A stretch of DNA of 64,000 nt from Burkholderia sp. GAS332 (GCA_900142905.1 FSRV01000002.1:1550001-1614000); one strand, 5' to 3'. Shown: positions 38,929-47,808, counted from the first letter of the stretch. The notes: generated from the sequence alone by a model not told the origin. Numbers and translations: made by a program.

Positions 38929-39501
38929 TCAGACGATGAAGAGAATGTAGCGGGCCGCGCTGTGCGCGGGCGTGACGAAAGCGCTGGGGCCGAACAACTG
39001 ATAGCGCAGACAGTCGCCGGGTTGCAGATCGTGGCTGCGGCCGTCGACAGTGATCTGCAGTTGCCCTTCGAGCAGGATCAGATGATGTTCGAGGCCGGCT
39101 CTCGGCGACGCGTCGTAAGCAATGCGCACGCCGGCATCGAGTTCACACTCCAGCGCCTCGCCGCTCAGCGCCTGGGCCGGTGGCGACACGGAGCGGCGCC
39201 GGAAGCCAACGCTCGCGTCGGTCCAGACCGCCTGCGCCTCGCGCGGCACCAGCGGCGCGAAGTCTTCTTCGACCATGTGCATGAGGCGCGACATCGGCAA
39301 GCCGTAGGCGACGCAGAGCTTGCCCAGCACGCTCGCCGTCGGGCTCACGGCGGCGTTTTCGAGGCGCGACAGGGTCGCGCGGCTAACGTTGCTGAGCTTC
39401 GCCAGATCGTCGAGCGACCAGTTTCGTTCGGCGCGCAAGCCTCGCAGACGCTGGGCGATGCGGCGGTCGATGGCGTTGTCGTCAGAGTATGTGTTTTCCA
39501 T
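38929..39501 (-). CDS. XRE-family regulator with C-terminal cupin domain
   Basis: 190 residues from ATG 39501 (a TTG at 39537 is in frame but less likely). The N-terminal helix-turn-helix is WSLDDLAKLSNVSRATLSRLE. The C-terminal cupin contains LILLEGQLQITVDG and LQPGDCLRY. Such regulators sense a small ligand in the cupin. A palindrome overlaps its own start codon, which suggests autoregulation. Precedes the GNAT gene. Confidence 0.87.
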   Translation of the reverse strand: MENTYSDDNAIDRRIAQRLRGLRAERNWSLDDLAKLSNVSRATLSRLENAAVSPTASVLGKLCVAYGLPMSRLMHMVEEDFAPLVPREAQAVWTDASVGFRRRSVSPPAQALSGEALECELDAGVRIAYDASPRAGLEHHLILLEGQLQITVDGRSHDLQPGDCLRYQLFGPSAFVTPAHSAARYILFIV

Positions 39502-39526
39502 ATTCGGGAAATTATCTCTAATATGG
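39498..39526. promoter_or_regulatory. Palindrome overlapping the XRE-cupin start codon
   Basis: CCATATT, 15 bases, AATATGG. The left arm contains the start codon of the regulator. Position and symmetry fit an autoregulatory operator. Confidence 0.5.
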
Positions 39527-39726
39527 AATGACGTCAACGAAACAAAAATGCGCGCGGACGGAGGTGGACGCGTTCGAGGCGAGCCGGGTCATTGCGGAGA
39601 TTCGTACACCGCGAGCGGCCGGGGCGTTTATCATAGTGGCCACAAACTAAAACCCGCCGCCCGGCTGTGCAACGGTAAGGCACACCATCCACGAGACCCG
39701 GCGGCGCATGCCGCGACATCCTTTCT

Positions 39727-40431
39727 ATGAACTCCACTCCCGACGCTGTTTCCCGTCCCTCCATCCGCGCTTTGACCTTGCTTGAAGGGCGCGTACTCGG
39801 CGTGCTCGTCGAAAAGCAGCACACCGTGCCGGACAGTTATCCGCTTTCGCTGAACGCGCTGACCCTGGGCTGCAATCAGAAGACTGGCCGCGCGCCGGTG
39901 ATGAATGCGACCGAGGCGGAGGTGCTGACTGCCGTCGACGGGTTGAAGCGCCTGAGCCTGGTGATGGAGGGCAGCAGCAGCCGTGTGCCGCGCTTCGAGC
40001 ACAACATGAATCGGGTGTTGGGGTTGCCGAGTCAGTCGGCTGCGTTACTGACGACTTTGTTGCTGCGCGGCCCGCAGACTGCCGCTGAATTGCGCTTGAA
40101 CAGCGCGCGGTTTCATGGGTTTGCCGACATCTCGTCGGTCGAGGCGTTTCTCGACGAGCTGGCCGCCAACGATCCGCCGCGGGTGGTGAAGCTGGGCCGC
40201 ACGCCGGGCGAACGCGAAAATCGCTGGATGCATCTGCTATGCGGCGAAGTCAGCGCGAGTGAGTTTGGACAACCGGGCGGCGAAGATGAAGTTGTGCCAC
40301 TGTCAGCGTTCGAGGCGGTAAAGGCTGAACAGAAGCGGCTTGCCGATGAGGTGAACCGGCTTCAGGTGGTGGTGCGGCGCATGGCCGCTGAGTTGGGCAT
40401 TGAAGTTGAAGAGCTTGGCGCGGGGGATTGA
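39727..40431 (+). CDS. yceH: YceH family protein (DUF480)
   Basis: 234 residues. Two winged-helix-like DUF480 units: LTLLEGRVLGVLVEKQHTVPDSYPLSLNAL (key EGRVLGVLVEK and NQKTGR) and AALLTTLLLRGPQTAAELRLNS. Ends with a coiled-coil-like helix. Widely conserved; precise role not established. A strong terminator follows. Confidence 0.88.
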   Translation: MNSTPDAVSRPSIRALTLLEGRVLGVLVEKQHTVPDSYPLSLNALTLGCNQKTGRAPVMNATEAEVLTAVDGLKRLSLVMEGSSSRVPRFEHNMNRVLGLPSQSAALLTTLLLRGPQTAAELRLNSARFHGFADISSVEAFLDELAANDPPRVVKLGRTPGERENRWMHLLCGEVSASEFGQPGGEDEVVPLSAFEAVKAEQKRLADEVNRLQVVVRRMAAELGIEVEELGAGD

Positions 40432-40440
40432 AGCGATGCT

Positions 40441-40473
40441 GGCTTTTCGCCCGCTGGGAGCGGGCGAAAAGCC
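40441..40473. terminator. Bidirectional terminator between yceH and mipA
   Basis: 15-bp perfect stem GGCTTTTCGCCCGCT / AGCGGGCGAAAAGCC with loop GGG, placed between two convergent stops. The stem's own A/T run serves as tail in both directions. Confidence 0.8.
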
Positions 40474-40485
40474 AAAAGCCAAAAA

Positions 40486-41424
40486 CTAGAACTTGTAGTT
40501 CACCGATGCAATGGTATTGAGCTCGAATCTTTTTTCGGTAATCGGACTATTTGCCGCGTTGTGCTCCAGTCGCCCAAAGGTAGCGGCAACCGATCCATCC
40601 CAGTGCTTCGAAAAATCGTAAGTCACCATGGCGTTCATGTGGATGTCTCGCACGCCCGCACTGGTGCTATACGCAGGCAATCCTGACGCCGCGCTTTGCT
40701 GCGAGGTCACGCCGAAAAATGTCTGCGTATAAGTCCCGTTCGCCCAGGTGAAGCCGGGGCCGACAGAGAACAACCAGCCGCCAACGGGCGCCGAAGCCAC
40801 GAAATCCGTGCTGACCGTGGTCCCCTGGTGATGCCCGTCGATATCCTGGTACGCCGCAATCGACCCGGTAAACGCCCACCACGTGTAGTCAGCGAAGAGC
40901 TTCAGTTTCGGTCCGCCATACACGTTGCCAAGTCCATGCAGCCGCGGGTCGTCGTTGTCCTTGCGAGTCTGGAAATCGAAACTGAGCGCCGCGCCCACGT
41001 GATAGGCCGGGCCGCGCAGCACGTTGACACCCAGTACATCAGGACCCTGCGAGAAAATCCGGTCGTCGTAAGAGATGTCCAACGCAGGGAACGGGAAGAC
41101 CTTCAACTGTCGCGACCCCGGGTACTTGGGCGTGATCACCACGCCAGGGCCGACGCCAATTTTCCATTTGCTGTCGGTGGCCGCGCCCGTGCTCGTGCTC
41201 GTGCTCGTGCCAGCGTCGTTCGTACTCGTAATTGCGCTCGTACTTGTGCTCGCGTCAGTCGTCACGTCCGGACTTGCATCGTCCGCATACGCAGCACGCG
41301 CGGTGCAAAGGCCCAGCGCGGCGGCGAGCAGCAGTGACATGTGGGTGGCTTTGCCGACCCTGAATGGGGTACGCAGCGACGCGCTCGCCGGTTTGCCGGA
41401 GCCGGACGTGATATGCGCCGTCAT
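40486..41424 (-). CDS. MipA/OmpV-family outer membrane protein
   Basis: 312 residues. An unusually long N-terminus leads into a signal peptide (SLLLAAALGLCTARAAYA). A Ser/Thr-rich low-complexity linker follows (about residues 50-82). Then comes the MipA/OmpV beta-barrel with KWKIGVGPGVVITPKYPGSR and a C-terminal NYKF ending in Phe, as outer membrane barrels do. ATG 41424 overlaps the esterase stop as ATGA and has AAGGAG upstream, so translation is coupled. Family members interact with murein enzymes or act as porins. Confidence 0.85.
   Translation of the reverse strand: MTAHITSGSGKPASASLRTPFRVGKATHMSLLLAAALGLCTARAAYADDASPDVTTDASTSTSAITSTNDAGTSTSTSTGAATDSKWKIGVGPGVVITPKYPGSRQLKVFPFPALDISYDDRIFSQGPDVLGVNVLRGPAYHVGAALSFDFQTRKDNDDPRLHGLGNVYGGPKLKLFADYTWWAFTGSIAAYQDIDGHHQGTTVSTDFVASAPVGGWLFSVGPGFTWANGTYTQTFFGVTSQQSAASGLPAYSTSAGVRDIHMNAMVTYDFSKHWDGSVAATFGRLEHNAANSPITEKRFELNTIASVNYKF
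41188..41211. repeat. Hexanucleotide repeat in the mipA linker
   Basis: CGTGCT three times plus CGTGCC, continuing in degenerate form to about 41270. It encodes alternating Thr/Ser. Units are in multiples of three, so changes in copy number alter linker length without frameshift. Confidence 0.7.
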
Positions 41425-42308
41425 GCACGCTCCTTGCCAAGCGCCGCGAGTTGTCTCAGGCGCCGAGCCAGGGCCTTCGAGACGACCTGTTGCTTGCCGC
41501 CGTCGTCGCCACTATGGGCAGCTTCGCTCTCGCGCAAAAATAGCGCGGTTTCGCGCGCGACGATTTCGCGCTCGTTGTCCGACGTAATCATGTGATACGA
41601 ATCATCCAGCCAGATTGTGCGTAAAAAGGCAGCACCGATATTTGCTGCGACAAAACGGGCATTGCGAGGGCTCGACGTCTCATCATCGATCGCATGAACA
41701 ATCAGGCAATCGGTCTTGATGTCGCGTACCTGTGTGCGCAGACTCGCGGCAAGGCGGCTCGCCTGGTGCAAGGCCGGCAATGAAATCGTCGACGGCCCGA
41801 CTTCACTGAAGTCGCTGCGCTGCATTGCGCGGGCAATCTTTGCTCTGAGCGCTTCGTTGCGCAGGCCGAACGGCGCTTCCTCGCGGTAGCGCCAGCGTTT
41901 GCGCAACGGCGTGAAGTACGCCCAGTTGAGCAGGAAGCGATACCAGGGGATCGCCCAGCCGTCGTATGAGAGCGTCAGCGACAACAACACGAGCGACTGC
42001 GCCCCTGGACGGCGATGCGCCAGCGCCAGCGCTAACGCCGCACCGATCGATAACCCGCAGATCGAGACGCGTGCAAAACGCTCGGCCAGCGCGTCATACT
42101 CGCGCACGGCGGCCTCGAGCCAACGCTCCATGGCGGCTTCTTCGGAACCCGCGCTGTAGCCAGGCAAGACCGGCGCGCAGGCGGTGAAGCCCTCGGCGTT
42201 CAGATAGCGGGCGAGAAAACGTAATTCGAGCGGCGAGCTCGACAGACCGTGCAACATCAGCACGGCATGGTCGTCGCCGGGTAAGAAGAGACTGGTCGGT
42301 TCGCTCAC
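41421..42308 (-). CDS. Alpha/beta hydrolase (carboxylesterase/thioesterase-like)
   Basis: 295 residues. Nucleophile Ser in CGLSIGAA, oxyanion HGLSSSP, Asp in HAIDDETS and His in DSYHMIT. Resembles bacterial monoacylglycerol/carboxylesterase-type enzymes. Middle gene of a tight three-gene operon: 3 bases after the DUF4118 gene and overlapping mipA by ATGA. Context suggests a cell-envelope task (inference). Confidence 0.85.
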   Translation of the reverse strand: MSEPTSLFLPGDDHAVLMLHGLSSSPLELRFLARYLNAEGFTACAPVLPGYSAGSEEAAMERWLEAAVREYDALAERFARVSICGLSIGAALALALAHRRPGAQSLVLLSLTLSYDGWAIPWYRFLLNWAYFTPLRKRWRYREEAPFGLRNEALRAKIARAMQRSDFSEVGPSTISLPALHQASRLAASLRTQVRDIKTDCLIVHAIDDETSSPRNARFVAANIGAAFLRTIWLDDSYHMITSDNEREIVARETALFLRESEAAHSGDDGGKQQVVSKALARRLRQLAALGKERA

Positions 42309-42311
42309 GGA

Positions 42312-43082
42312 TCAGGCTCCAATCCGCAGCACGAGGAACTCACCGGCGTGGGTGGTGAACCGTTCGCACACGCACTCGGTCAGCTTCAACGGGCCATCGC
42401 CGCTTCTCAGGCGTACGCGATGGCTGCCGGGCCACAGTGCCTTGCTAAGCCGCTGGATGTCGTCAGGATCGACGTCGGCAAAGCGCGGGCCGGGCGCAAT
42501 CTCGTTGGACAGACGCGGCAGCACACCTTGTGCCTTGACGTCGTCCGCCTGTTGCAGCGCCTTGCGCTCGAGCGCCTGGATGAAAATGAAAGTCTTGTGG
42601 TGATGCGACAGATGGCGCAGCAGCCGGTGCGTTTCGTCGACGGCACGGCGCGCGAGCATGCGTTCGTTGTCGTGACGCAGCAGCATTTCATAGCGCGACT
42701 GCGCAACCGATGCGATCAGCTCCGCACGAAACTGTGCGCGGCGCAGGCGTTCGATCAGAATGATGACGAGCAGCGTCACCAACGGATACGAGATCAGCAG
42801 CGCGACGTCACCGCGATCGAATACGGCGATGGTGGCGTAGGGGGGGACGAACAGGTAGTCGGCGATACCCATGCCGAGCACCATGACCGTGAGCGCCGGA
42901 GCCAACCCGCAGAAATACTCGACCAGCGCCGCGGCGATACAGAACGCGGTGCCCGGCATGATCGGTCCGAGAAGCGGATGGAGCAACATGCGCACGCCGC
43001 TCGCGATCGCCAATGCGGCGGCCGCGCCGACCCAGACGCGTGTTCCCCGTGGTGCCCAACGGCGGGCGTTTTGGACTTCCAT
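42312..43082 (-). CDS. DUF4118 (KdpD-type) membrane protein without kinase domain
   Basis: 256 residues. About four membrane helices form the DUF4118 module found in the sensor KdpD (YFCGLAPALTVMVLG, DYLFVPPYATI). It is followed by a cytoplasmic coiled segment and a small C-terminal domain. No His-kinase or ATP-binding motif is present, so it is a sensor half or a membrane scaffold. First gene of the operon with the esterase and MipA. The A/T-rich region before the ATG shows no ribosome site. Confidence 0.8.
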   Translation of the reverse strand: MEVQNARRWAPRGTRVWVGAAAALAIASGVRMLLHPLLGPIMPGTAFCIAAALVEYFCGLAPALTVMVLGMGIADYLFVPPYATIAVFDRGDVALLISYPLVTLLVIILIERLRRAQFRAELIASVAQSRYEMLLRHDNERMLARRAVDETHRLLRHLSHHHKTFIFIQALERKALQQADDVKAQGVLPRLSNEIAPGPRFADVDPDDIQRLSKALWPGSHRVRLRSGDGPLKLTECVCERFTTHAGEFLVLRIGA

Positions 43083-43476
43083 AATATTTTTTTTAGGGAG
43101 CGATTCCGCTTCCCGATTGAGTGTGGCAATGCGCTTTTAAGCGCAGGTCGGACAATACCATAATCGGGCAGAAGCAAAGGCCCGGAAAGACGTAAAGACC
43201 GGAAGGCCGGCCGGGAATCACGTGTTTCGCATGTCTGAGAGAAAAACATGCCCGCGATTAGGGGTATTCTCGCCAGCACGCATTGCTGCGGGCAGTGAGC
43301 TTAAGTGACGCTTTAAATGGCTTAGCGGCCTGTATCGGCCCTTCAAGCCGCTGGTCCGGGCCCGTGGTCGAGCCCTGCTATCGAAGCTGCGCATGGGCAA
43401 ATCACACGCCGCAAGAGTATTGCGCTTATACATCGTGCTGCCGTGTTGCTTCAATTACAGTTAATCCCATTTACAA
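43083..43476. other. Intergenic region between divergent operon and methyltransferase
   Basis: About 390 bases with no gene. A poly-T tract (TTTTTTTT near 43087) abuts the DUF4118 start. A short palindrome GCGC-TTTTAA-GCGC lies near 43131. Nothing firm beyond likely promoters. Confidence 0.4.
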
Positions 43477-44205
43477 ATGACACAAAACATTTACGACGAC
43501 CCCGATTTTTTCGACAACTACAGCCAATTGGGCCGTTCGAAACAGGGTCTCACCGGCGCCGCCGAATGGCCCGCGTTGCGCGCCATGCTGCCGGAGATGG
43601 GCGGCCTGAACGTGGTCGATCTTGGCTGTGGCTATGGCTGGTTCTGCCGTTGGGCGCGCGAAGCGGGCGCGGCCACGGTGCTGGGTCTCGACGTCTCGGA
43701 GAAAATGCTGGAACGGGCGCGATCGTCGTCGAACGATCCTGCCGTGACCTATGCCCGAGCCGATCTTGAACATCTCGACTTGCCGCAGGCGGGCTTCGAT
43801 CTCGCGTATAGCTCGCTCGCGTTTCACTACATCGACAATCTGCGCGGCTTGCTCGACACGGTGCACGCCGCGCTGGTGCCGGGCGGGCGCCTCGTGTTCT
43901 CGATCGAACATCCGATTTTCATGGCGCCGCAGCAGCCCGGCTGGTCGGTCGATGCGGATGGCCGCAAACATTGGCCGCTCGACAGCTACCAGTTGGAAGG
44001 GCCGCGCATCACGAACTGGCTCGCCGACGGCGTCATCAAGCAGCATCGCACCATCGGCACGTTGCTCAATCACCTGATTGGCGCGGGCTTTACGATTGCC
44101 CATGTCGAGGAGTGGGGGCCGACCGATGCCGATCTTGCCACGCGCCCTGAACTGGCAGAAGAGCGCGAGCGGCCGATGATGATGCTGGTGTCCGCTACGC
44201 GGTAG
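43477..44205 (+). CDS. Class I SAM-dependent methyltransferase
   Basis: 242 residues. SAM-binding motif VVDLGCGYGWFCRWA, motif II GLDVSEKML, and motif IV LAYSSLAFHYI. Methyltransf_11-type fold. Acceptor unknown. No ribosome site is visible before the ATG. Stands alone. Confidence 0.87.
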   Translation: MTQNIYDDPDFFDNYSQLGRSKQGLTGAAEWPALRAMLPEMGGLNVVDLGCGYGWFCRWAREAGAATVLGLDVSEKMLERARSSSNDPAVTYARADLEHLDLPQAGFDLAYSSLAFHYIDNLRGLLDTVHAALVPGGRLVFSIEHPIFMAPQQPGWSVDADGRKHWPLDSYQLEGPRITNWLADGVIKQHRTIGTLLNHLIGAGFTIAHVEEWGPTDADLATRPELAEERERPMMMLVSATR

Positions 44206-44254
44206 TTTTCAGGCGAGTGGGGCGGTGGCCATGTGGTGGCCGCGCGCTGGCCGA

Positions 44255-44773
44255 TCAGGTATCGCGGCTTCGTCGCGGGTCATCGGACAGGGTTCGCTGG
44301 GTGCGATAGAAAACGCGCGGCGGCACATTCGGTGAATCTTCCGCGAGCCGGTCGAGTTCGTCGCGGATCGCGGTGAGATAGTGGCCGTCGCGGGCATCGG
44401 CGTCGCCTGCGAAGATCGCTTCAAGGCTGCGCCGCACAGCGCCATAGCGCGCACCGGCCGCGCGATGCTTCTCCGCGCGCTCTGCGTATCGGAAGAACGT
44501 TTGCAGCGCGGCGGAGACCGCAGCGGCGACGCTCACGAGGCCCAGGAAGATCCTCAGCGCCGGCGAGACGGCGCTCGAACTCAACGACGCAAACACGGCC
44601 GTACCCACAAAGGCCGTCAATGCGGTGACCAGCCAGCCGACGCCGCGGTCGCGCGCCGCCAGCAGGTCGGCCATGTCGTAATGGCTCATCTGGGATTCAC
44701 GCGCGCGCCGGATCCACTTCAGCAGAAGCTGGTTTTCGTCGACGGGGGGTTCGTACGCAGTCGGGTTCTTCAT
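44255..44773 (-). CDS. SLATT/DUF4231-type two-helix membrane protein
   Basis: 172 residues from ATG 44773. The first half has ENQLLLKWIRRARESQMSHYDMA, then two membrane helices (about 65-115, GVGWLVTALTAFVGTAVFA and LGLVSVAAAVSAALQTF). A cytoplasmic helical part follows with RHxAAxxYGxxRR-like spacing. This is the layout of SLATT proteins, proposed pore-forming effectors that often go with nucleotide-second-messenger enzymes. No SMODS, SLOG or nucleotidyltransferase gene is adjacent here, so it is a solitary member. Confidence 0.7.
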   Translation of the reverse strand: MKNPTAYEPPVDENQLLLKWIRRARESQMSHYDMADLLAARDRGVGWLVTALTAFVGTAVFASLSSSAVSPALRIFLGLVSVAAAVSAALQTFFRYAERAEKHRAAGARYGAVRRSLEAIFAGDADARDGHYLTAIRDELDRLAEDSPNVPPRVFYRTQRTLSDDPRRSRDT

Positions 44774-44874
44774 GTCGCTCGTCAGGGCTGTCCAGTATCG
44801 CAAGCGTGGCGCATGCGCTTGACGATACTGTGCCACATGCGGGCGACGATCTGAACGCGTGGAACCTGACCGGA

Positions 44875-45369
44875 TCAGCCGAGCAGCCGACGCACCCGTG
44901 GCATCACTTCTTCGGCAAAAATGCGCATGTCGGTCTCGAACGGCTGGAATTGCAGCATGAATAGCTCGACTCCCGCACGATGAAAGTCGGCGATCTGCTG
45001 CGCGACGGTGTCATAGTTGCCGACCAGTCCAGCTGCCGTACCGCCATTCGAGCCTACGCGCGGCGTTTGCGCGAAGGTCTGGAACATCACCGCCTTCGGG
45101 TCGATGTTCGATTTCTGTTGCTCACGCAACGGGGCGTCTTTCGCGGCCAGCGCAAACAGATGATCGAGGTGCTGACCGGCGGCCTCATCGGTCTCGCGAG
45201 CGATGACGAACGCCGACAAACCAAAACGCAACGGCTCGTGTGACGCAGGGCGCTCGCGGCCCGACACATTCGAGATCAACGCCTTGACGTCGTTCAGTGG
45301 CTGGCCGTTGATGAACCACACGTCGCCCTTGTCGGCAACCAGCGCTCGCGCCGGTTCTGATTCGACGTA
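44875..45369 (-). pseudogene. C-terminal fragment of an LLM-class flavin monooxygenase
   Basis: About 160 residues, from YVESEPARALV through DVWFINGQPL and GNYDTVAQQIADF to FAEEVMPRVRRLL. This is the C-terminal 40-45 percent of an LLM (bacterial luciferase-like) FMN monooxygenase of the type that desulfonates alkanesulfonates or related sulfur compounds. The N-terminal FMN-binding half is gone. Upstream, the frame hits a stop exactly where the SsuA-like fragment begins on the other strand. Confidence 0.75.
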
Positions 45370-46021
45370 CTACGCCGAAGAAACCGCTGCGCCCACCGCC
45401 CAGGCGATCATCGTGCCGCCGGATTCGCCGATTCACTCGGTGGCCGACCTGAAGGGCAAACGCGTGGCCGTTGCCAAAGGCTCAGGTTGCAACTTTCTGT
45501 TGCTGAGCGCTTTGGCGAAAGCGGGTCTGACGATCAACGACATCCAGGTGCGCTATCTGGAGGCACCCGACGCGCTCGCCGCATTCCGCGGCGGCAACAT
45601 CGATGCATGGGCCATCTGGGACCCGTTCCTCGCCGCGCAGCAGCGTGAAGCGCACGTTCGCGTGGTCGCGGACGGCAGCGGCGGTGTCGCCGAATACAAC
45701 CGCTTCTATACGGCGACAACAGCCTTCGCCGACAAACACCCGGACGTGCTGCGCGTCGTATTCGACGAATTGAACGCCACCGGCAAGTGGGTTAAAGCGC
45801 ATCCACAGGAAGCCGCGCAGATTCTCGGCCCAATGTGGGGCAATATTCCCGCACCGACTGTCCAGTTGGCCAATAGCCGCCGCAGCTACGATATCGTGCC
45901 GGTGAAGCGCGATCAGTTGGCTGAACAGCAGCGTATCGCCGACACCTATCGCGCGGCCGGGCTCATCCCCGCCGCTTTGAAAGCGACGGACATCCGTATC
46001 TGGACGCCGTCGGCGAAGTGA
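45353..46021 (+). pseudogene. SsuA-like sulfonate-binding protein fragment lacking N-terminus
   Basis: About 220 residues matching the SsuA aliphatic-sulfonate periplasmic binding protein from about one third of its length on: DLKGKRVAVAKGSG, GGNIDAWAIWDPF, then a typical C-terminus. The signal peptide and first lobe are missing, so it cannot be exported normally. The open frame reads upstream into antisense of the LLM fragment. The two 5'-truncated genes face away from each other, so one deletion removed both starts and the shared promoter. Confidence 0.8.
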
Positions 46022-46078
46022 TCCGCCGAAGCCGTTCTTTCCGGCGAAGAGCCCGGTTCCGGCCGGGCGATATGGTTT

Positions 46079-46104
46079 AAGGCCGCGCAAGCGGCCTTAG
46101 TCGT
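46079..46104. terminator. Terminator between ssuA fragment and SfnB-like gene
   Basis: AAGGCCGC, loop GCAA, GCGGCCTT, then AGTCGTTTT. Placed between convergent genes. Confidence 0.75.
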
Positions 46105-46128
46105 TTTAGCGCGTGCCTCGCGTGCTTT

Positions 46129-47403
46129 TTACAGTTCGGCAGGTGCCGTCGAGACTTCCGGATTCCGCGCCACACCGAACCTTTCGTTGTGCGCTTTTCC
46201 ATTCAGATAGAAGTCACCGATAGCGGCTTCGCGGATGATCGCCGGATTGTGCGAAGCCAGCACGCGTGCGTTGCGCCAATAGCGATCGAAGCGGCGTGTC
46301 TCGCTGGTTGCCGATGCGCCGCCCACTTCGAACAGTAGCGTCGCCGCTTGCAGGGTCTGCTCGATAACGATCTGCTGCGCCTGGAAGGTCTGAATATCCA
46401 GATGGATATAGGTCTGTTCATCAGTCCGGCCTTCCTGTCGCGCCACCGACACTTCATCGATCGCTCGGGCGAGCGACGCACTGATGCTCTGCGTCGAGTA
46501 AGCAAGGCTCGCCAGGCGGCCGACTACGCGATGCACCAACGGATTGTCGCGCGGGCTCGATTCGCCCGGAATACCGAAGGTCCGGGTCTTGCCTTGGGTG
46601 AACGCCACCGCATCGCGCAGCGCCGCACGGCTGATACCGGCCAGGTTCGCGACATGCAGCGCCTGGTAGTACGCGGTAAGCAGGCTGTTGCGTCGTGGTT
46701 CGGCGGCGCTATAGCGGCGATACAGATTGTCGAGCGAGACGGGAACATGCTCGAAACGCGCCGTGCCGCTGCCGGTGAGACGCTGCCCGAAGCCATCCCA
46801 GTCGTCGATCCGCTCGAGGCCTGGCGCGTCGCTCTTGACGAGCACGCGCACATCGCTTTGTCCGTCATGAGCGGTGACGTCGACCCAGTCCGCGTAGAGC
46901 GTGCCGGTGGTGTAGTACTTCTCGCCGTCGAGATGCCACGCGCCGTCGGTTTGCGTGAGGCGCACGCTGTTGTTGGTGACGCCGGTGCGTTCGGATACGG
47001 CGCCGCCGATGATCTGGCCTTGTGCGATACGCGTGAGCCAGCGGTCACGCAGCGGCTCGTCGCCGTTTTCCAGCAGCGCTTCGATGAAGCCGCCGTGTAC
47101 GCGCAGGATTTGCGGCAGATTCGAGTCCGCTTCGCCAAGACGCGTGACTAGCGCGAGAAACGCTGTCAGCGTGATGCCTTCGCCGCCGTAATGCTTAGGC
47201 ACGCGTAGTTTGGTGTAGCCGGCTTCGCGGAGCCATTCCACCGGAGCGTAGGCCAGTTCCCGCTTCTGTTCGCGGTCTACGGCGCCTTCGGCGATGCGGG
47301 CGAATACGGGTGCGAAACGGCTGCTTAGTTCGTCTTCGTCGAAGAGCTGAGCGGCGTCTGCGGTTGTGTAATTTGGGTTCGGGTGCGATTCAGATGCTGG
47401 CAT
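46129..47403 (-). CDS. SfnB-type acyl-CoA dehydrogenase-like oxidoreductase
   Basis: 424 residues from ATG 47403, which has GGAGAAC upstream. Acyl-CoA dehydrogenase fold: an N-terminal helical domain, the flavin-binding middle strand region (GGAVSERTG, YYTTGTLYADW) and a C-terminal helix bundle. The features fit the SfnB/SoxC sulfur-acquisition group, whose members work with FMN reductases and desulfurisation monooxygenases. Neighbouring fragments of LLM monooxygenase and SsuA agree. The only intact gene left in this sulfur locus. Confidence 0.82.
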   Translation of the reverse strand: MPASESHPNPNYTTADAAQLFDEDELSSRFAPVFARIAEGAVDREQKRELAYAPVEWLREAGYTKLRVPKHYGGEGITLTAFLALVTRLGEADSNLPQILRVHGGFIEALLENGDEPLRDRWLTRIAQGQIIGGAVSERTGVTNNSVRLTQTDGAWHLDGEKYYTTGTLYADWVDVTAHDGQSDVRVLVKSDAPGLERIDDWDGFGQRLTGSGTARFEHVPVSLDNLYRRYSAAEPRRNSLLTAYYQALHVANLAGISRAALRDAVAFTQGKTRTFGIPGESSPRDNPLVHRVVGRLASLAYSTQSISASLARAIDEVSVARQEGRTDEQTYIHLDIQTFQAQQIVIEQTLQAATLLFEVGGASATSETRRFDRYWRNARVLASHNPAIIREAAIGDFYLNGKAHNERFGVARNPEVSTAPAEL

Positions 47404-47446
47404 GAGTTCTCCAAAGCGGGGTGGGGTGCGGCGTTGTACGCTGCGC

Positions 47447-47521
47447 TCAAAGCGCGGCCAACGCCTGATCCAGGTCTTCGAGCAGATCGTCGATATGTTC
47501 GATACCCACCGATAGCCGTAC
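47447..47521 (-). pseudogene. Last 24 codons of a Cys/Met-metabolism PLP enzyme
   Basis: The reading VRLSVGIEHIDDLLEDLDQ plus ALAAL and stop is the characteristic C-terminal end of O-acetylhomoserine/cystathionine-type PLP enzymes (MetY, MetB). Upstream in this frame homology stops at once. It lies 44 bases upstream of the SfnB-like start, so a sulfur-assimilation gene once preceded it in the operon. Confidence 0.75.
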
Positions 47522-47808
47522 CGATTATCGAACGCTTTGCCCGCGCGCTTTAGCACGTTTTTTCGCTTGCTTAGCTGTTCCAGGCTGATTTGGTTTGTTT
47601 CGCGTGCCTGCGCACCCCGGCTCGCACGCCGAGCGCAAATGCGGGGCGCACGAGCCCCGAGTTGGGGAGCGCTGCACCATGAGGTGGTGAGCGATGCGTT
47701 GCGGGCCACCCGGACGACGCCTCCGTCGAATCGCCCCAAATCCAGTCCTGACAAGGCTCACACTGTGTTCCCGGCAACTCGGAATGCACTTGGCATAGCT
47801 CCTGCTAA
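47522..47808. other. Intergenic region before the biuret/allophanate operon
   Basis: About 290 bases between the PLP-enzyme remnant and the operator of the allophanate operon. Open frames have no motif. Probably leftover DNA from the deletion that removed the PLP gene; nothing else recognised. Confidence 0.4.

Noticed and set aside
45203..45352. Upstream part of the ssuA-fragment open frame as a new N-terminus
   Set aside because: It is antisense to the LLM monooxygenase fragment and has no signal peptide; a chance extension past the deletion junction.
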